From contig OZ025209.1 in the NCBI GenBank assembly GCA_964019055.1, forward strand, positions 8,299,071 through 8,363,070: a DNA stretch of 64,000 bases. Reading direction: 5' to 3'. Shown here piece by piece: positions 10,944 to 22,904 of this stretch. A program made the position numbers and the translations under genes. Under the pieces are notes generated by a model that worked only from the letters and a program-made list of their open reading frames with translations, was not told where the DNA came from and did no database searches. Within the stretch, counting starts at the first letter, position 1. Each line of letters opens with the position of its first letter. This DNA comes from Anthopleura xanthogrammica (lineage: Eukaryota > Cnidaria > Anthozoa > Actiniaria > Actiniidae).

Positions 10944-12029
10944 AACAAAAAACAGTTTTTTTGACCAAAAAGCACCTTTACTCAGCCAAAAGCGCATTTT
11001 TTTTCGCCAAAAAGTCGTGTTTTTATCTCAAGAGGTATTTTCATGAGCAAAAAGTGGGGGTTTCAGCAAACAGGTCACGCCGTCAGCGAAAAACCTGGTT
11101 TTGAGAGCCAAAATGGCCATTTTTCAGTTTTTTGGGCTAAAAAGTTTTTTTTTCCAGCAAAACAGTGTTTTGGACATCCAAAATGTGCTTTTCTCGGCCA
11201 AAACTTGCGTTTAGCAGTGAAAACGTCGTGTTTTGAGCAAAAGAAAATTCTCAGCAAATTTCAGATTTTCTCAGCAAAAAACAGTTTTTTTGACCAAAAA
11301 GCACCTTTACTCAGCCAAAAGCGCATTTTTTTTCGCCAAAAAGTCGTGTTTTTATCTCAAGAGGTATTTTCATGAGCAAAAAGTGGGGGTTTCAGCAAAC
11401 AGGTCACGCCGTCAGCGAAAAACCTGGTTTTGAGAGCCAAAATGGCCATTTTTCAGTTTTTTGGGCTAAAAAGTTTTTTTTTCCAGCAAAACAGTGTTTT
11501 GGACATCCAAAATGTGCTTTTCTCGGCCAAAACTTGCGTTTAGCAGTGAAAACGTCGTGTTTTGAGCAAAAGAAAATTCTCAGCAAATTTCAGATTTTCT
11601 CAGCAAAAAACAGTTTTTTTGACCAAAAAGCACCTTTACTCAGCCAAAAGCGCATTTTTTTTCGCCAAAAAGTCGTGTTTTTATCTCAAGAGGTATTTTC
11701 ATGAGCAAAAAGTGGGGGTTTCAGCAAACAGGTCACGCCGTCAGCGAAAAACCTGGTTTTGAGAGCCAAAATGGCCATTTTTCAGTTTTTTGGGCTAAAA
11801 AGTTTTTTTTCCCAGCAAAACAGTGTTTTGGACATCCAAAATGTGCTTTTCTCGGCCAAAACTTGCGTTTAGCAGTGAAAACGTCGTGTTTTGAGCAAAA
11901 GAAAATTCTCAGCAAATTTCAGATTTTCTCAGCAAAAAACAGTTTTTTTGACCAAAAAGCACCTTTACTCAGCCAAAACCGCATTTTTTTTCGCCAAAAA
12001 GTCGTGTTTTTATCTCAAGAGGTATTTTC

Positions 12030-14003
12030 ATGAGCAAAAAGTGGGGGTTTCAGCAAACAGGTCACGCCGTCAGCGAAAAACCTGGTTTTGAGAGCCAAAA
12101 TGGCCATTTTTCAGTTTTTTGGGCTAAAAAGTTTTTTTTTCCAGCAAAACAGTGTTTTGGACATCCAAAATGTGCTTTTCTCGGCCAAAACTTGCGTTTA
12201 GCAGTGAAAACGTCGTGTTTTGAGCAAAAGAAAATTCTCAGCAAATTTCAGATTTTCTAAGCAAAAAACAGTTTTTTTGACCAAAAAGCACCTTTACTCA
12301 GCCAAAACCGCATTTTTTTTCGCCAAAAAGTCGTGTTTTTATCTCAAGAGGTATTTTCATGAGCAAAAAGTGGGGGTTTCAGCAAACAGGTCACGCCGTC
12401 AGCGAAAAACCTGGTTTTGAGAGCCAAAATGGCCATTTTTCAGTTTTTTGGGCTAAAAAGTTTTTTTCCCCAGCAAAACAGTGTTTTGGACATCCAAAAT
12501 GTGCTTTTCTCGGCCAAAACTTGCGTTTAGCAGTGAAAATGTCGTGTCTGGAGGAAAAGAAAATTCTCAGCAAATTTCAGATTTTCTCAGCAAAAAACAG
12601 TTTTTTGGACCAAAAAGCACCTTTACTCAGCCAAAAGCGCATTTTTTTTCGCCAAAAAGTCGTGTTTTTATCTCAAGAGGTATTTTCATGAGCAAAAAGT
12701 GGGGGTTTCAGCAAACAGGTCACGCCGTCAGCGAAAAACCTGGTTTTGAGAGCCAAAATGGCCATTTTTCAGTTTTTTGGGCTAAAAAGTTTTTTTTTCC
12801 AGCAAAACAGTGTTTTGGACATCGAAAATGTGCTTTTCTCGGCCAAAACTTGCGTTTAGCAGTGAAAACGTCGTGTTTTGAGCAAAAGAAAATTCTCAGC
12901 AAATTTCAGATTTTCTCAGCAAAAAACAGTTTTTTTGACCAAAAAGCACCTTTACTCAGCCAAAACCGCATTTTTTTTCGCCAAAAAGTCGTGTTTTTAT
13001 CTCAAGAGGTATTTTCATGAGCAAAAAGTGGGGGTTTCAGCAAACAGGTCACGCCGTCAGCGAAAAACCTGGTTTTGAGAGCCAAAATGGCCATTTTTCA
13101 GTTTTTTGGGCTAAAAAGTTTTTTTTTCCAGCAAAACAGTGTTTTGGACATCCAAAATGTGCTTTTCTCGGCCAAAACTTGCGTTTAGCAGTGAAAACGT
13201 CGTGTTTTGAGCAAAAGAAAATTCTCAGCAAATTTCAGATTTTCTAAGCAAAAAACAGTTTTTTTGACCAAAAAGCACCTTTACTCAGCCAAAACCGCAT
13301 TTTTTTTCGCCAAAAAGTCGTGTTTTTATCTCAAGAGGTATTTTCATGAGCAAAAAGTGGGGGTTTCAGCAAACAGGTCACGCCGTCAGCGAAAAACCTG
13401 GTTTTGAGAGCCAAAATGGCCATTTTTCAGTTTTTTGGGCTAAAAAGTTTTTTTCCCCAGCAAAACAGTGTTTTGGACATCCAAAATGTGCTTGTCTCGG
13501 CCAAAACTTGCGTTTAGCAGTGAAAATGTCGTGTTTTGAGGAAAAGAAAATTCTCAGCAAATTTCAGATTTTCTCAGCAAAAAACAGTTTTTTGGACCAA
13601 AAAGCACCTTTACTCAGCCAAAAGCGCATTTTTTTTCGCCAAAAAGTCGTGTTTTTATCTCAAGAGGTATTTTCATGAGCAAAAAGTGGGGGTTTCAGCA
13701 AACAGGTCACGCCGTCAGCGAAAAACCTGGTTTTGAGAGCCAAAATGGCCATTTTTCAGTTTTTTGGGCTAAAAAGTTTTTTTTTCCAGCAAAACAGTGT
13801 TTTGGACATCGAAAATGTGCTTTTCTCGGCCAAAACTTGCGTTTAGCAGTGAAAACGTCGTGTTTTGAGCAAAAGAAAATTCTCAGCAAATTTCAGATTT
13901 TCTCAGCAAAAAACAGTTTTTTTGACCAAAAAGCACCTTTACTCAGCCAAAAGCGCATTTTTTTTCGCCAAAAAGTCGTGTTTTTATCTCAAGAGGTATT
14001 TTC
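12030..14003 (+). repeat. Two tandem copies of a 3-monomer unit (987 bp each)
   Basis: Unit one is 12030-13016 and unit two is 13017-14003. First members share TTTTCTAAGC (C to A at p230), the only nonsense change I saw in the 110-codon frame. Second members share a CCCC end to the T-run, AAAATGTCG and GAGGAAAAG. Third members share CATCGAAAATG. The copies then differ slightly, for example GTGTCTGG only at 12545 and GTGCTTGTC only at 13491. Confidence 0.85.
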
Positions 14004-14661
14004 ATGAGCAAAAAGTGGGGGTTTCAGCAAACAGGTCACGCCGTCAGCGAAAAACCTGGTTTTGAGAGCCAAAATGGCCATTTTTCAGTTTTTTGGGCTA
14101 AAAAGTTTTTTTTTCCAGCAAAACAGTGTTTTGGACATCCAAAATGTGCTTTTCTCGGCCAAAACTTGCGTTTAGCAGTGAAAACGTCGTGTTTTGAGCA
14201 AAAGAAAATTCTCAGCAAATTTCAGATTTTCTCAGCAAAAAACAGTTTTTTTGACCAAAAAGCACCTTTACTCAGCCAAAACCGCATTTTTTTTCGCCAA
14301 AAAGTCGTGTTTTTATCTCAAGAGGTATTTTCATGAGCAAAAAGTGGGGGTTTCAGCAAACAGGTCACGCCGTCAGCGAAAAACCTGGTTTTGAGAGCCA
14401 AAATGGCCATTTTTCAGTTTTTTGGGCTAAAAAGTTTTTTTTTCCAGCAAAACAGTGTTTTGGACATCCAAAATGTGCTTTTCTCGGCCAAAACTTGAGT
14501 TTAGCAGTGAAAACGTCGTGTTTTGAGCAAAAGAAAATTCTCAGCAAATTTCAGATTTTCTCAGCAAAAAACAGTTTTTTTGACCAAAAAGCACCTTTAC
14601 TCAGCCAAAAGCGCATTTTTTTTCGCCAAAAAGTCGTGTTTTTATCTCAAGAGGTATTTTC

Positions 14662-14991
14662 ATGAGCAAAAAGTGGGGGTTTCAGCAAACAGGTCACGCC
14701 GTCAGCGAAAAACCTGGTTTTGAGAGCCAAAATGGCCATTTTTCAGTTTTTTGGGCTAAAAAGTTGTTTTTTTCCAGCAAAACAGTGTTTTGGACATCCA
14801 AAATGTGCTTTTCTCGGCCAAAACTTGCGTTTAGCAGTGAAAACGTCGTGTTTTGAGCAAAAGAAAATTCTCAGCAAATTTCAGATTTTCTCAGCAAAAA
14901 ACAGTTTTTTTGACCAAAAAGCACCTTTACTCAGCCAAAAGCGCATTTTTTTTCGCCAAAAAGTCGTGTTTTTATCTCAAGAGGTATTTTC
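14662..14991 (+). repeat. 330-bp monomer with GTTG T-run
   Basis: The run reads G-T-T-G followed by seven T and CC. It is one base longer than normal and resembles the GTTG form at 7713, 9687 and 10694 plus one T. Confidence 0.75.
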
Positions 14992-17900
14992 ATGAGCAAA
15001 AAGTGGGGGTTTCAGCAAACAGGTCACGCCGTCAGGGAAAAACCTGGTTTTGAGAGCCAAAATGGCCATTTTTCAGTTTTTTGGGCTAAAAAGTTTTTTT
15101 TTCCAGCAAAACAGTGTTTTGGACATCCAAAATGTGCTTTTCTCGGCCAAAACTTGCGTTTAGCAGTGAAAACGTCGTGTTTTGAGCAAAACAAAATTCT
15201 CAGCAAATTTCAGATTTTCTCAGCAAAAAACAGTTTTTTTGACCAAAAAGCACCTTTACTCAGCCAAAACCGCATTTTTTTTCGCCAAAAAGTCGTGTTT
15301 TTATCTCAAGAGGTATTTTCATGAGCAAAAAGTGGGGGTTTCAGCAAACAGGTCACGCCGTCAGGGAAAAACCTGGTTTTGAGAGCCAAAATGGCCATTT
15401 TTCAGTTTTTTGGGCTAAAAAGTTTTTTTTTCCAGCAAAACAGTGTTTTGGACATCCAAAATGTGCTTTTCTCGGCCAAAACTTGCGTTTAGCAGTGAAA
15501 ACGTCGTGTTTTGAGCAAAAGAAAATTCTCAGCAAATTTCAGATTTTCTCAGCAAAAAACAGTTTTTTTGACCAAAAAGCACCTTTACTCAGCCAAAAGC
15601 GCATTTTTTTTCGCCAAAAAGTCGTGTTTTTATCTCAAGAGGTATTTTCATGAGCAAAAAGTGGGGGTTTCAGCAAACAGGTCACGCCGTCAGGGAAAAA
15701 CCTGGTTTTGAGAGCCAAAATGGCCATTTTTCAGTTTTTTGGGCTAAAAAGTTTTTTTTTCCAGCAAAACAGTGTTTTGGACATCCAAAATGTGCTTTTC
15801 TCGGCCAAAACTTGCGTTTAGCAGTGAAAACGTCGTGTTTTGAGCAAAAGAAAATTCTCAGCAAATTTCAGATTTTCTCAGCAAAAAACAGTTTTTTTGA
15901 CCAAAAAGCACCTTTACTCAGCCAAAAGCGCATTTTTTTTCGCCAAAAAGTCGTGTTTTTATCTCAAGAGGTATTTTCATGAGCAAAAAGTGGGGGTTTC
16001 AGCAAACAGGTCACGCCGTCAGGGAAAAACCTGGTTTTGAGAGCCAAAATGGCCATTTTTCAGTTTTTTGGGCTAAAAAGTTTTTTTTTCCAGCAAAACA
16101 GTGTTTTGGACATCCAAAATGTGCTTTTCTCGGCCAAAACTTGCGTTTAGCAGTGAAAACGTCGTGTTTTGAGCAAAACAAAATTCTCAGCAAATTTCAG
16201 ATTTTCTCAGCAAAAAACAGTTTTTTTGACCAAAAAGCACCTTTACTCAGCCAAAAGCGCATTTTTTTTCGCCAAAAAGTCGTGTTTTTATCTCAAGAGG
16301 TATTTTCATGAGCAAAAAGTGGGGGTTTCAGCAAACAGGTCACGCCGTCAGCGAAAAACCTGGTTTTGAGAGCCAAAATGGCCATTTTTCAGTTTTTTGG
16401 GCTAAAAAGTTTTTTTTCCAGCAAAACAGTGTTTTGGACATCCAAAATGTGCTTTTCTCGGCCAAAACTTGCGTTTAGCAGTGAAAACGTCGTGTTTTGA
16501 GCAAAAGAAAATTCTCAGCAAATTTCAGATTTTCTCAGCAAAAAACAGTTTTTTGGACCAAAAAGCACCTTTACTCAGCCAAAAGCGCATTTTTTTTCGC
16601 CAAAAAGTCGTGTTTTTATCTCAAGAGGTATTTTCATGAGCAAAAAGTGGGGGTTTCAGCAAACAGGTCACGCCGTCAGCGAAAAACCTGGTTTTGAGAG
16701 CCAAAATGGCCATTTTTCAGTTTTTTGGGCTAAAAAGTTTTTTTTCCCAGCAAAACAGTGTTTTGGACATCCAAAATGTGCTTTTCTCGGCCAAAACTTG
16801 CGTTTAGCAGTGAAAACGTCGTGTTTTGAGCAAAAGAAAATTCTCAGCAAATTTCAGATTTTCTCAGCAAAAAACAGTTTTTTGGACCAGAAAGCACCTT
16901 TACTCAGCCAAAACCGCATTTTTTTTCGCCAAAAAGTCGTGTTTTTATCTCAAGAGGTATTTTCATGAGCAAAAAGTGGGGGTTTCAGCAAACAGGTCAC
17001 GCCGTCAGGGAAAAACCTGGTTTTGAGAGCCAAAATGGCCATTTTTCAGTTTTTTGGGCTAAAAAGTTTTTTTTTCCAGCAAAACAGTGTTTTGGACATC
17101 CAAAATGTGCTTTTCTCGGCCAAAACTTGCGTTTAGCAGTGAAAACGTCGTGTTTTGAGCAAAAGAAAATTCTCAGCAAATTTCAGATTTTCTCAGCAAA
17201 AAACAGTTTTTTTGACCAAAAAGCACCTTTACTCAGCCAAAAGCGCATTTTTTTTCGCCAAAAAGTCGTGTTTTTATCTCAAGAGGTATTTTCATGAGCA
17301 AAAAGTGGGGGTTTCAGCAAACAGGTCACGCCGTCAGGGAAAAACCTGGTTTTGAGAGCCAAAATGGCCATTTTTCAGTTTTTTGGGCTAAAAAGTTTTT
17401 TTTTCCAGCAAAACAGTGTTTTGGACATCCAAAATGTGCTTTTCTCGGCCAAAACTTGCGTTTAGCAGTGAAAACGTCGTGTTTTGAGCAAAAGAAAATT
17501 CTCAGCAAATTTCAGATTTTCTCAGCAAAAAACAGTTTTTTTGACCAAAAAGCACCTTTACTCAGCCAAAACCGCATTTTTTTTCGCCAAAAAGTCGTGT
17601 TTTTATCTCAAGAGGTATTTTCATGAGCAAAAAGTGGGGGTTTCAGCAAACAGGTCACGCCGTCAGGGAAAAACCTGGTTTTGAGAGCCAAAATGGCCAT
17701 TTTTCAGTTTTTTGGGCTAAAAAGTTTTTTTTTCCAGCAAAACAGTGTTTTGGACATCCAAAATGTGCTTTTCTCGGCCAAAACTTGCGTTTAGCAGTGA
17801 AAACGTCGTGTTTTGAGCAAAACAAAATTCTCAGCAAATTTCAGATTTTCTCAGCAAAAAACAGTTTTTTTGACCAAAAAGCACCTTTACTCAGCCAAAA

Positions 17901-18937
17901 GCGCATTTTTTTTCGCCAAAAAGTCGTGTTTTTATCTCAAGAGGTATTTTCATGAGCAAAAAGTGGGGGTTTCAGCAAACAGGTCACGCCGTCAGGGAAA
18001 AACCTGGTTTTGAGAGCCAAAATGGCCATTTTTCAGTTTTTTGGGCTAAAAAGTTTTTTTTTCCAGCAAAACAGTGTTTTGGACATCCAAAATGTGCTTT
18101 TCTCGGCCAAAACTTGCGTTTAGCAGTGAAAACGTCGTGTTTTGAGCAAAAGAAAATTCTCAGCAAATTTCAGATTTTCTCAGCAAAAAACAGTTTTTTT
18201 GACCAAAAAGCACCTTTACTCAGCCAAAAGCGCATTTTTTTTCGCCAAAAAGTCGTGTTTTTATCTCAAGAGGTATTTTCATGAGCAAAAAGTGGGGGTT
18301 TCAGCAAACAGGTCACGCCGTCAGCGAAAAACCTGGTTTTGAGAGCCAAAATGGCCATTTTTCAGTTTTTTGGGCTAAAAAGTTTTTTTTTCCAGCAAAA
18401 CAGTGTTTTGGACATCCAAAATGTGCTTTTCTCGGCCAAAACTTGCGTTTAGCAGTGAAAACGTCGTGTTTTGAGCAAAACAAAATTCTCAGCAAATTTC
18501 AGATTTTCTCAGCAAAAAACAGTTTTTTTGACCAAAAAGCACCTTTACTCAGCCAAAAGCGCATTTTTTTTCGCCAAAAAGTCGTGTTTTTATCTCAAGA
18601 GGTATTTTCATGAGCAAAAAGTGGGGGTTTCAGCAAACAGGTCACGCCGTCAGCGAAAAACCTGGTTTTGAGAGCCAAAATGGCCATTTTTCAGTTTTTT
18701 GGGCTAAAAAGTTTTTTTTCCAGCAAAACAGTGTTTTGGACATCCAAAATGTGCTTTTCTCGGCCAAAACTTGCGTTTAGCAGTGAAAACGTCGTGTTTT
18801 GAGCAAAAGAAAATTCTCAGCAAATTTCAGATTTTCTCAGCAAAAAACAGTTTTTTGGACCAAAAAGCACCTTTACTCAGCCAAAAGCGCATTTTTTTTC
18901 GCCAAAAAGTCGTGTTTTTATCTCAAGAGGTATTTTC
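14992..18937 (+). repeat. GTCAGGG subfamily block, ~7-monomer higher-order pattern
   Basis: Eight copies here (14992, 15321, 15650, 15979, 16965, 17294, 17623, 17952) have C to G at p45 (GTCAGGGAAAA). AAAACAAAATT (G to C at p201) occurs at 14992, 15979, 17623 and 18281. Copies 16308 and 18610 both lack one T in the T-run, carry the GGACC form and follow an AAAACAAAATT copy. They are 2,302 bp apart, seven monomers less one base. The copies after each (16636, 18938) both have T to C at p111. The match is not perfect, so the unit has been partly scrambled by conversion. Confidence 0.65.
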
Positions 18938-19266
18938 ATGAGCAAAAAGTGGGGGTTTCAGCAAACAGGTCACGCCGTCAGCGAAAAACCTGGTTTTGAG
19001 AGCCAAAATGGCCATTTTTCAGTTTTTTGGGCTAAAAAGTTTTTTTTCCCAGCAAAACAGTGTTTTGGACATCCAAAATGTGCTTTTCTCGGCCAAAACT
19101 TGCGTTTAGCAGTGAAAACGTCGTGTTTTGAGCAAAAGAAAATTCTCAGCAAATTTCAGATTTTCTCGGCAAAAAACAGTTTTTTTGACCAAAAAGCACC
19201 TTTACTCAGCCAAAAGCGCATTTTTTTTCGCCAAAAAGTCGTGTTTTTATCTCAAGAGGTATTTTC

Positions 19267-20253
19267 ATGAGCAAAAAGTGGGGGTTTCAGCAAACAGGTC
19301 ACGCCGTCAGCGAAAAACCTGGTTTTGAGAGCCAAAATGGCCATTTTTCAGTTTTTTGGGCTAAAAAGTTTTTTTTCCCAGCAAAACAGTGTTTTGGACA
19401 TTCAAAATGTGCTTTTCTCGGCCAAAACTTGCGTTTAGCAGTGAAAACGTCGTGTTTTGAGCAAAAGAAAATTCTCAGCAAATTTCAGATTTTCTCAGCA
19501 AAAAACAGTTTTTTGAACCAAAAAGCACCTTTACTCAGCCAAAACCGCATTTTTTTTCGCCAAAAAGTCGTGTTTTTATCTCAAGAGGTATTTTCATGAG
19601 CAAAAAGTGGGGGTTTCAGCAAACAGGTCACGCCGTCAGCGAAAAACCTGGTTTTGAGAGCCAAAATGGCCATTTTTCAGTTTTTTGGGCTAAAAAGTTT
19701 TTTTTCCCAGCAAAACAGTGTTTTGGACATTCAAAATGTGCTTTTCTCGGCCAAAACTTGCGTTTAGCAGTGAAAACGTCGTGTTTTGAGCAAAAGAAAA
19801 TTCTCAGCAAATTTCAGATTTTCTTAGCAAAAAACAGTTTTTTTGACCAAAAAGCACCTTTACTCAGCCAAAACCGCATTTTTTTTCGCCAAAAAGTCGT
19901 GTTTTTATCTCAAGAGGTATTTTCATGAGCAAAAAGTGGGGGTTTCAGCAAACAGGTCACGCCGTCAGCGAAAAACCTGGTTTTGAGAGCCAAAATGGCC
20001 ATTTTTCAGTTTTTTGGGCTAAAAAGTTTTTTTTCCCAGCAAAACAGTGTTTTGGACATTCAAAATGTGCTTTTCTCGGCCAAAACTTGCGTTTAGCAGT
20101 GAAAACGTCGTGTTTTGAGCAAAAGAAAATTCTCAGCAAATTTCAGATTTTCTCAGCAAAAAACAGTTTTTTGGACCAAAAAGCACCTTTACTCAGCCAA
20201 AACCGCATTTTTTTTCGCCAAAAAGTCGTGTTTTTATCTCAAGAGGTATTTTC
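19267..20253 (+). repeat. Three tandem CATTCAAA monomers
   Basis: Three neighbouring copies share C to T at p136 (CATTCAAAATG) and T to C at p111. The same pair recurs at 27200 and 40029, while 27529 has only the first change. They differ at p249-251 (GAACC, GACC, GGACC). Confidence 0.7.
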
Positions 20254-21121
20254 ATGAGCAAAAAGTGGGGGTTTCAGCAAACAGGTCACGCCGTCAGCGA
20301 AAAACCTGGTTTTGAGAGCCAAAATGGCCATTTTTCAGTTTTTTGGGCTAAAAAGTTTTTTTTTCCAGCAAAACAGTGTTTTGGACATCCAAAATGTGCT
20401 TTTCTCGGCCAAAACTTGCGTTTAGCAGTGAAAACGTCGTGTTTTGAGCAAAAGAAAATTCTCAGCAAATTTCAGATTTTCTCAGCAAAAAACAGTTTTT
20501 TTGACCAAAAAGCACCTTTACTCAGCCAAAACCGCATTTTTTTTTGCAAAAAAGTCGTGTTTTTATCTCAAGAGGTATTTTCATGAGCAAAAAGTGGGGG
20601 TTTCAGCAAACAGGTCACGCCGTCAGCGAAAAACCTGGTTTTGAGAGCCAAAATGGCCATTTTTCAGTTTTTTGGGCTAAAAAGTTTTTTTTTCCAGCAA
20701 AACAGTGTTTTGGACATCCAAAATGTGCTTTTCTCGGCCAAAACTTGCGTTTAGCAGTGAAAACGTCGTGTTTTGAGCAAAAGAAAATTCTCAGCAAATT
20801 TCAGATTTTCTCAGCAAAAAACAGTTTTTTTGACCAAAAAGCACCTTTACTCAGCCAAAACCGCATTTTTTTTCGCCAAAAAGTCGTGTTTTTATCTCAA
20901 GAGGTATTTTCATGAGCAAAAAGTGGGGGTTTCAGCAAACAGGTCACGCTGTCAGCGAAAAACCTGGTTTTGAGAGCCAAAATGGCCATTTTTCAGTTTT
21001 TTGGGCTAAAAAGTTTTTTTTTCCAGCAAAACAGTGTTTTGGACATCCAAAATGTGCTTTTCTCGGCCAAAACTTGCGTTTAGCAGTGAAAACGTCGTGT
21101 TTTGAGCAAAAGAAAATTCTC

Positions 21122-21161
21122 AGCAAATTTCAGATTTTCTCAGCAAATTTCAGATTTTCTC
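21122..21161 (+). repeat. 20-bp tandem duplication inside a monomer (3 of 4)
   Basis: The same 20-bp doubling as at 9897, with the AACA change, but in a copy (20912-21260) lacking the CAGGAAACCGG and GTTG markers and carrying C at p279. The duplicated allele has moved onto a different monomer background about 10 kb away. Confidence 0.9.
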
Positions 21162-22904
21162 AACAAAAAACAGTTTTTTTGACCAAAAAGCACCTTTACT
21201 CAGCCAAAACCGCATTTTTTTTCGCCAAAAAGTCGTGTTTTTATCTCAAGAGGTATTTTCATGAGCAAAAAGTGGGGGTTTCAGCAAACAGGTCACGCCG
21301 TCAGCGAAAAACCTGGTTTTGAGAGCCAAAATGGCCATTTTTCAGTTTTTTGGGCTAAAAAGTTTTTTTTTCCAGCAAAACAGTGTTTTGGACATCCAAA
21401 ATGTGCTTTTCTCGGCCAAAACTTTCGTTTAGCAGTGAAAACGTCGTGTTTTCAGCAAAAGAAAATTCTCAGCAAATTTCAGATTTTCTCAGCAAAAAAC
21501 AGTTTTTTTGACCAAAAAGCACCTTTACTCAGCCAAAACCGCATTTTTTTTCGCCAAAAAGTCGTGTTTTTATCTCAAGAGGTATTTTCATGAGCAAAAA
21601 GTGGGGGTTTCAGCAAACAGGTCACGCCGTCAGCGAAAAACCTGGTTTTGAGAGCCAAAATGGCCATTTTTCAGTTTTTTGGGCTAAAAAGTTTTTTTTT
21701 CCAGCAAAACAGTGTTTTGGACATCTAAAATGTGCTTTTCTCGGCCAAAACTTGCGTTTAGCAGTGAAAACGTCGTGTTTTGAGCAAAAGAAAATTCTCA
21801 GCAAATTTCAGATTTTCTCAGCAAAAAACAGTTTTTTGGACCAAAAAGCACCTTTACTCAGCCAAAAGCGCATTTTTTTTCGCCAAAAAGTCGTGTTTTT
21901 ATCTCAAGAGGTATTTTCATGAGCAAAAAGTGGGGGTTTCAGCAAACAGGTCACGCCGTCAGCGAAAAACCTGGTTTTGAGAGCCAAAATGGCCATTTTT
22001 CAGTTTTTTGGGCTAAAAAGTTTTTTTTTCCAGCAAAACAGTGTTTTGGACATCCAAAATGTGCTTTTCTCGGCCAAAACTTGCGTTTAGCAGTGAAAAC
22101 GTCGTGTTTTGAGCAAAAGAAAATTCTCAGCAAATTTCAGATTTTCTCAGCAAAAAACAGTTTTTTTGACCGAAAAGCACCTTTACTCAGCCAAAACCGC
22201 ATTTTTTTTCGCCAAAAAGTCGTGTTTTTATCTCAAGAGGTATTTTCATGAGCAAAAAGTGGGGGTTTCAGCAAACAGGTCACGCCGTCAGCGAAAAACC
22301 TGGTTTTGAGAGCCAAAATGGCCATTTTTCAGTTTTTTGGGCTAAAAAGTTTTTTTTCCAGCAAAACAGTGTTTTGGACATCCAAAATGTGCTTTTCTCG
22401 GCCAAAACTTGCGTTTAGCAGTGAAAACGTCGTGTTTTGAGCAAAAGAAAATTCTCAGCAAATTTCAGATTTTCTCAGCAAAAAACAGTTTTTTTGACCA
22501 AAAAGCACCTTTACTCAGCCAAAACCGCATTTTTTTTCGCCAAAAAGTCGTGTTTTTATCTCAAGAGGTATTTTCATGAGCAAAAAGTGGGGGTTTCAGC
22601 AAACAGGTCACGCCGTCAGCGAAAAACCTGGTTTTGAGAGCCAAAATGGCCATTTTTCAGTTTTTTGGGCTAAAAAGTTTTTTTTTCCAGCAAAACAGTG
22701 TTTTGGACATCTAAAATGTGCTTTTCTCGGCCAAAACTTGCGTTTAGCAGTGAAAACGTCGTGTTTTGAGCAAAAGAAAATTCTCAGCAAATTTCAGATT
22801 TTCTCAGCAAAAAACAGTTTTTTGGACCAAAAAGCACCTTTACTCAGCCAAAACCGCATTTTTTTTCGCCAAAAAGTCGTGTTTTTATCTCAAGAGGTAT
22901 TTTC

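Larger units (their letters stand above)
9687..11700 (+). repeat. Two tandem 3-monomer units of 1,007 bp
   Basis: The monomers at 9687 and 10694 are both 349 bp and share the CAGGAAACCGG pair, the GTTG change in the T-run, the 20-bp duplication and CTCAACA just after it. Each is followed by two ordinary K-type copies. The two units, 9687-10693 and 10694-11700, are therefore a recent tandem duplication of a three-monomer block that already contained the 20-bp duplication. Confidence 0.85.
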
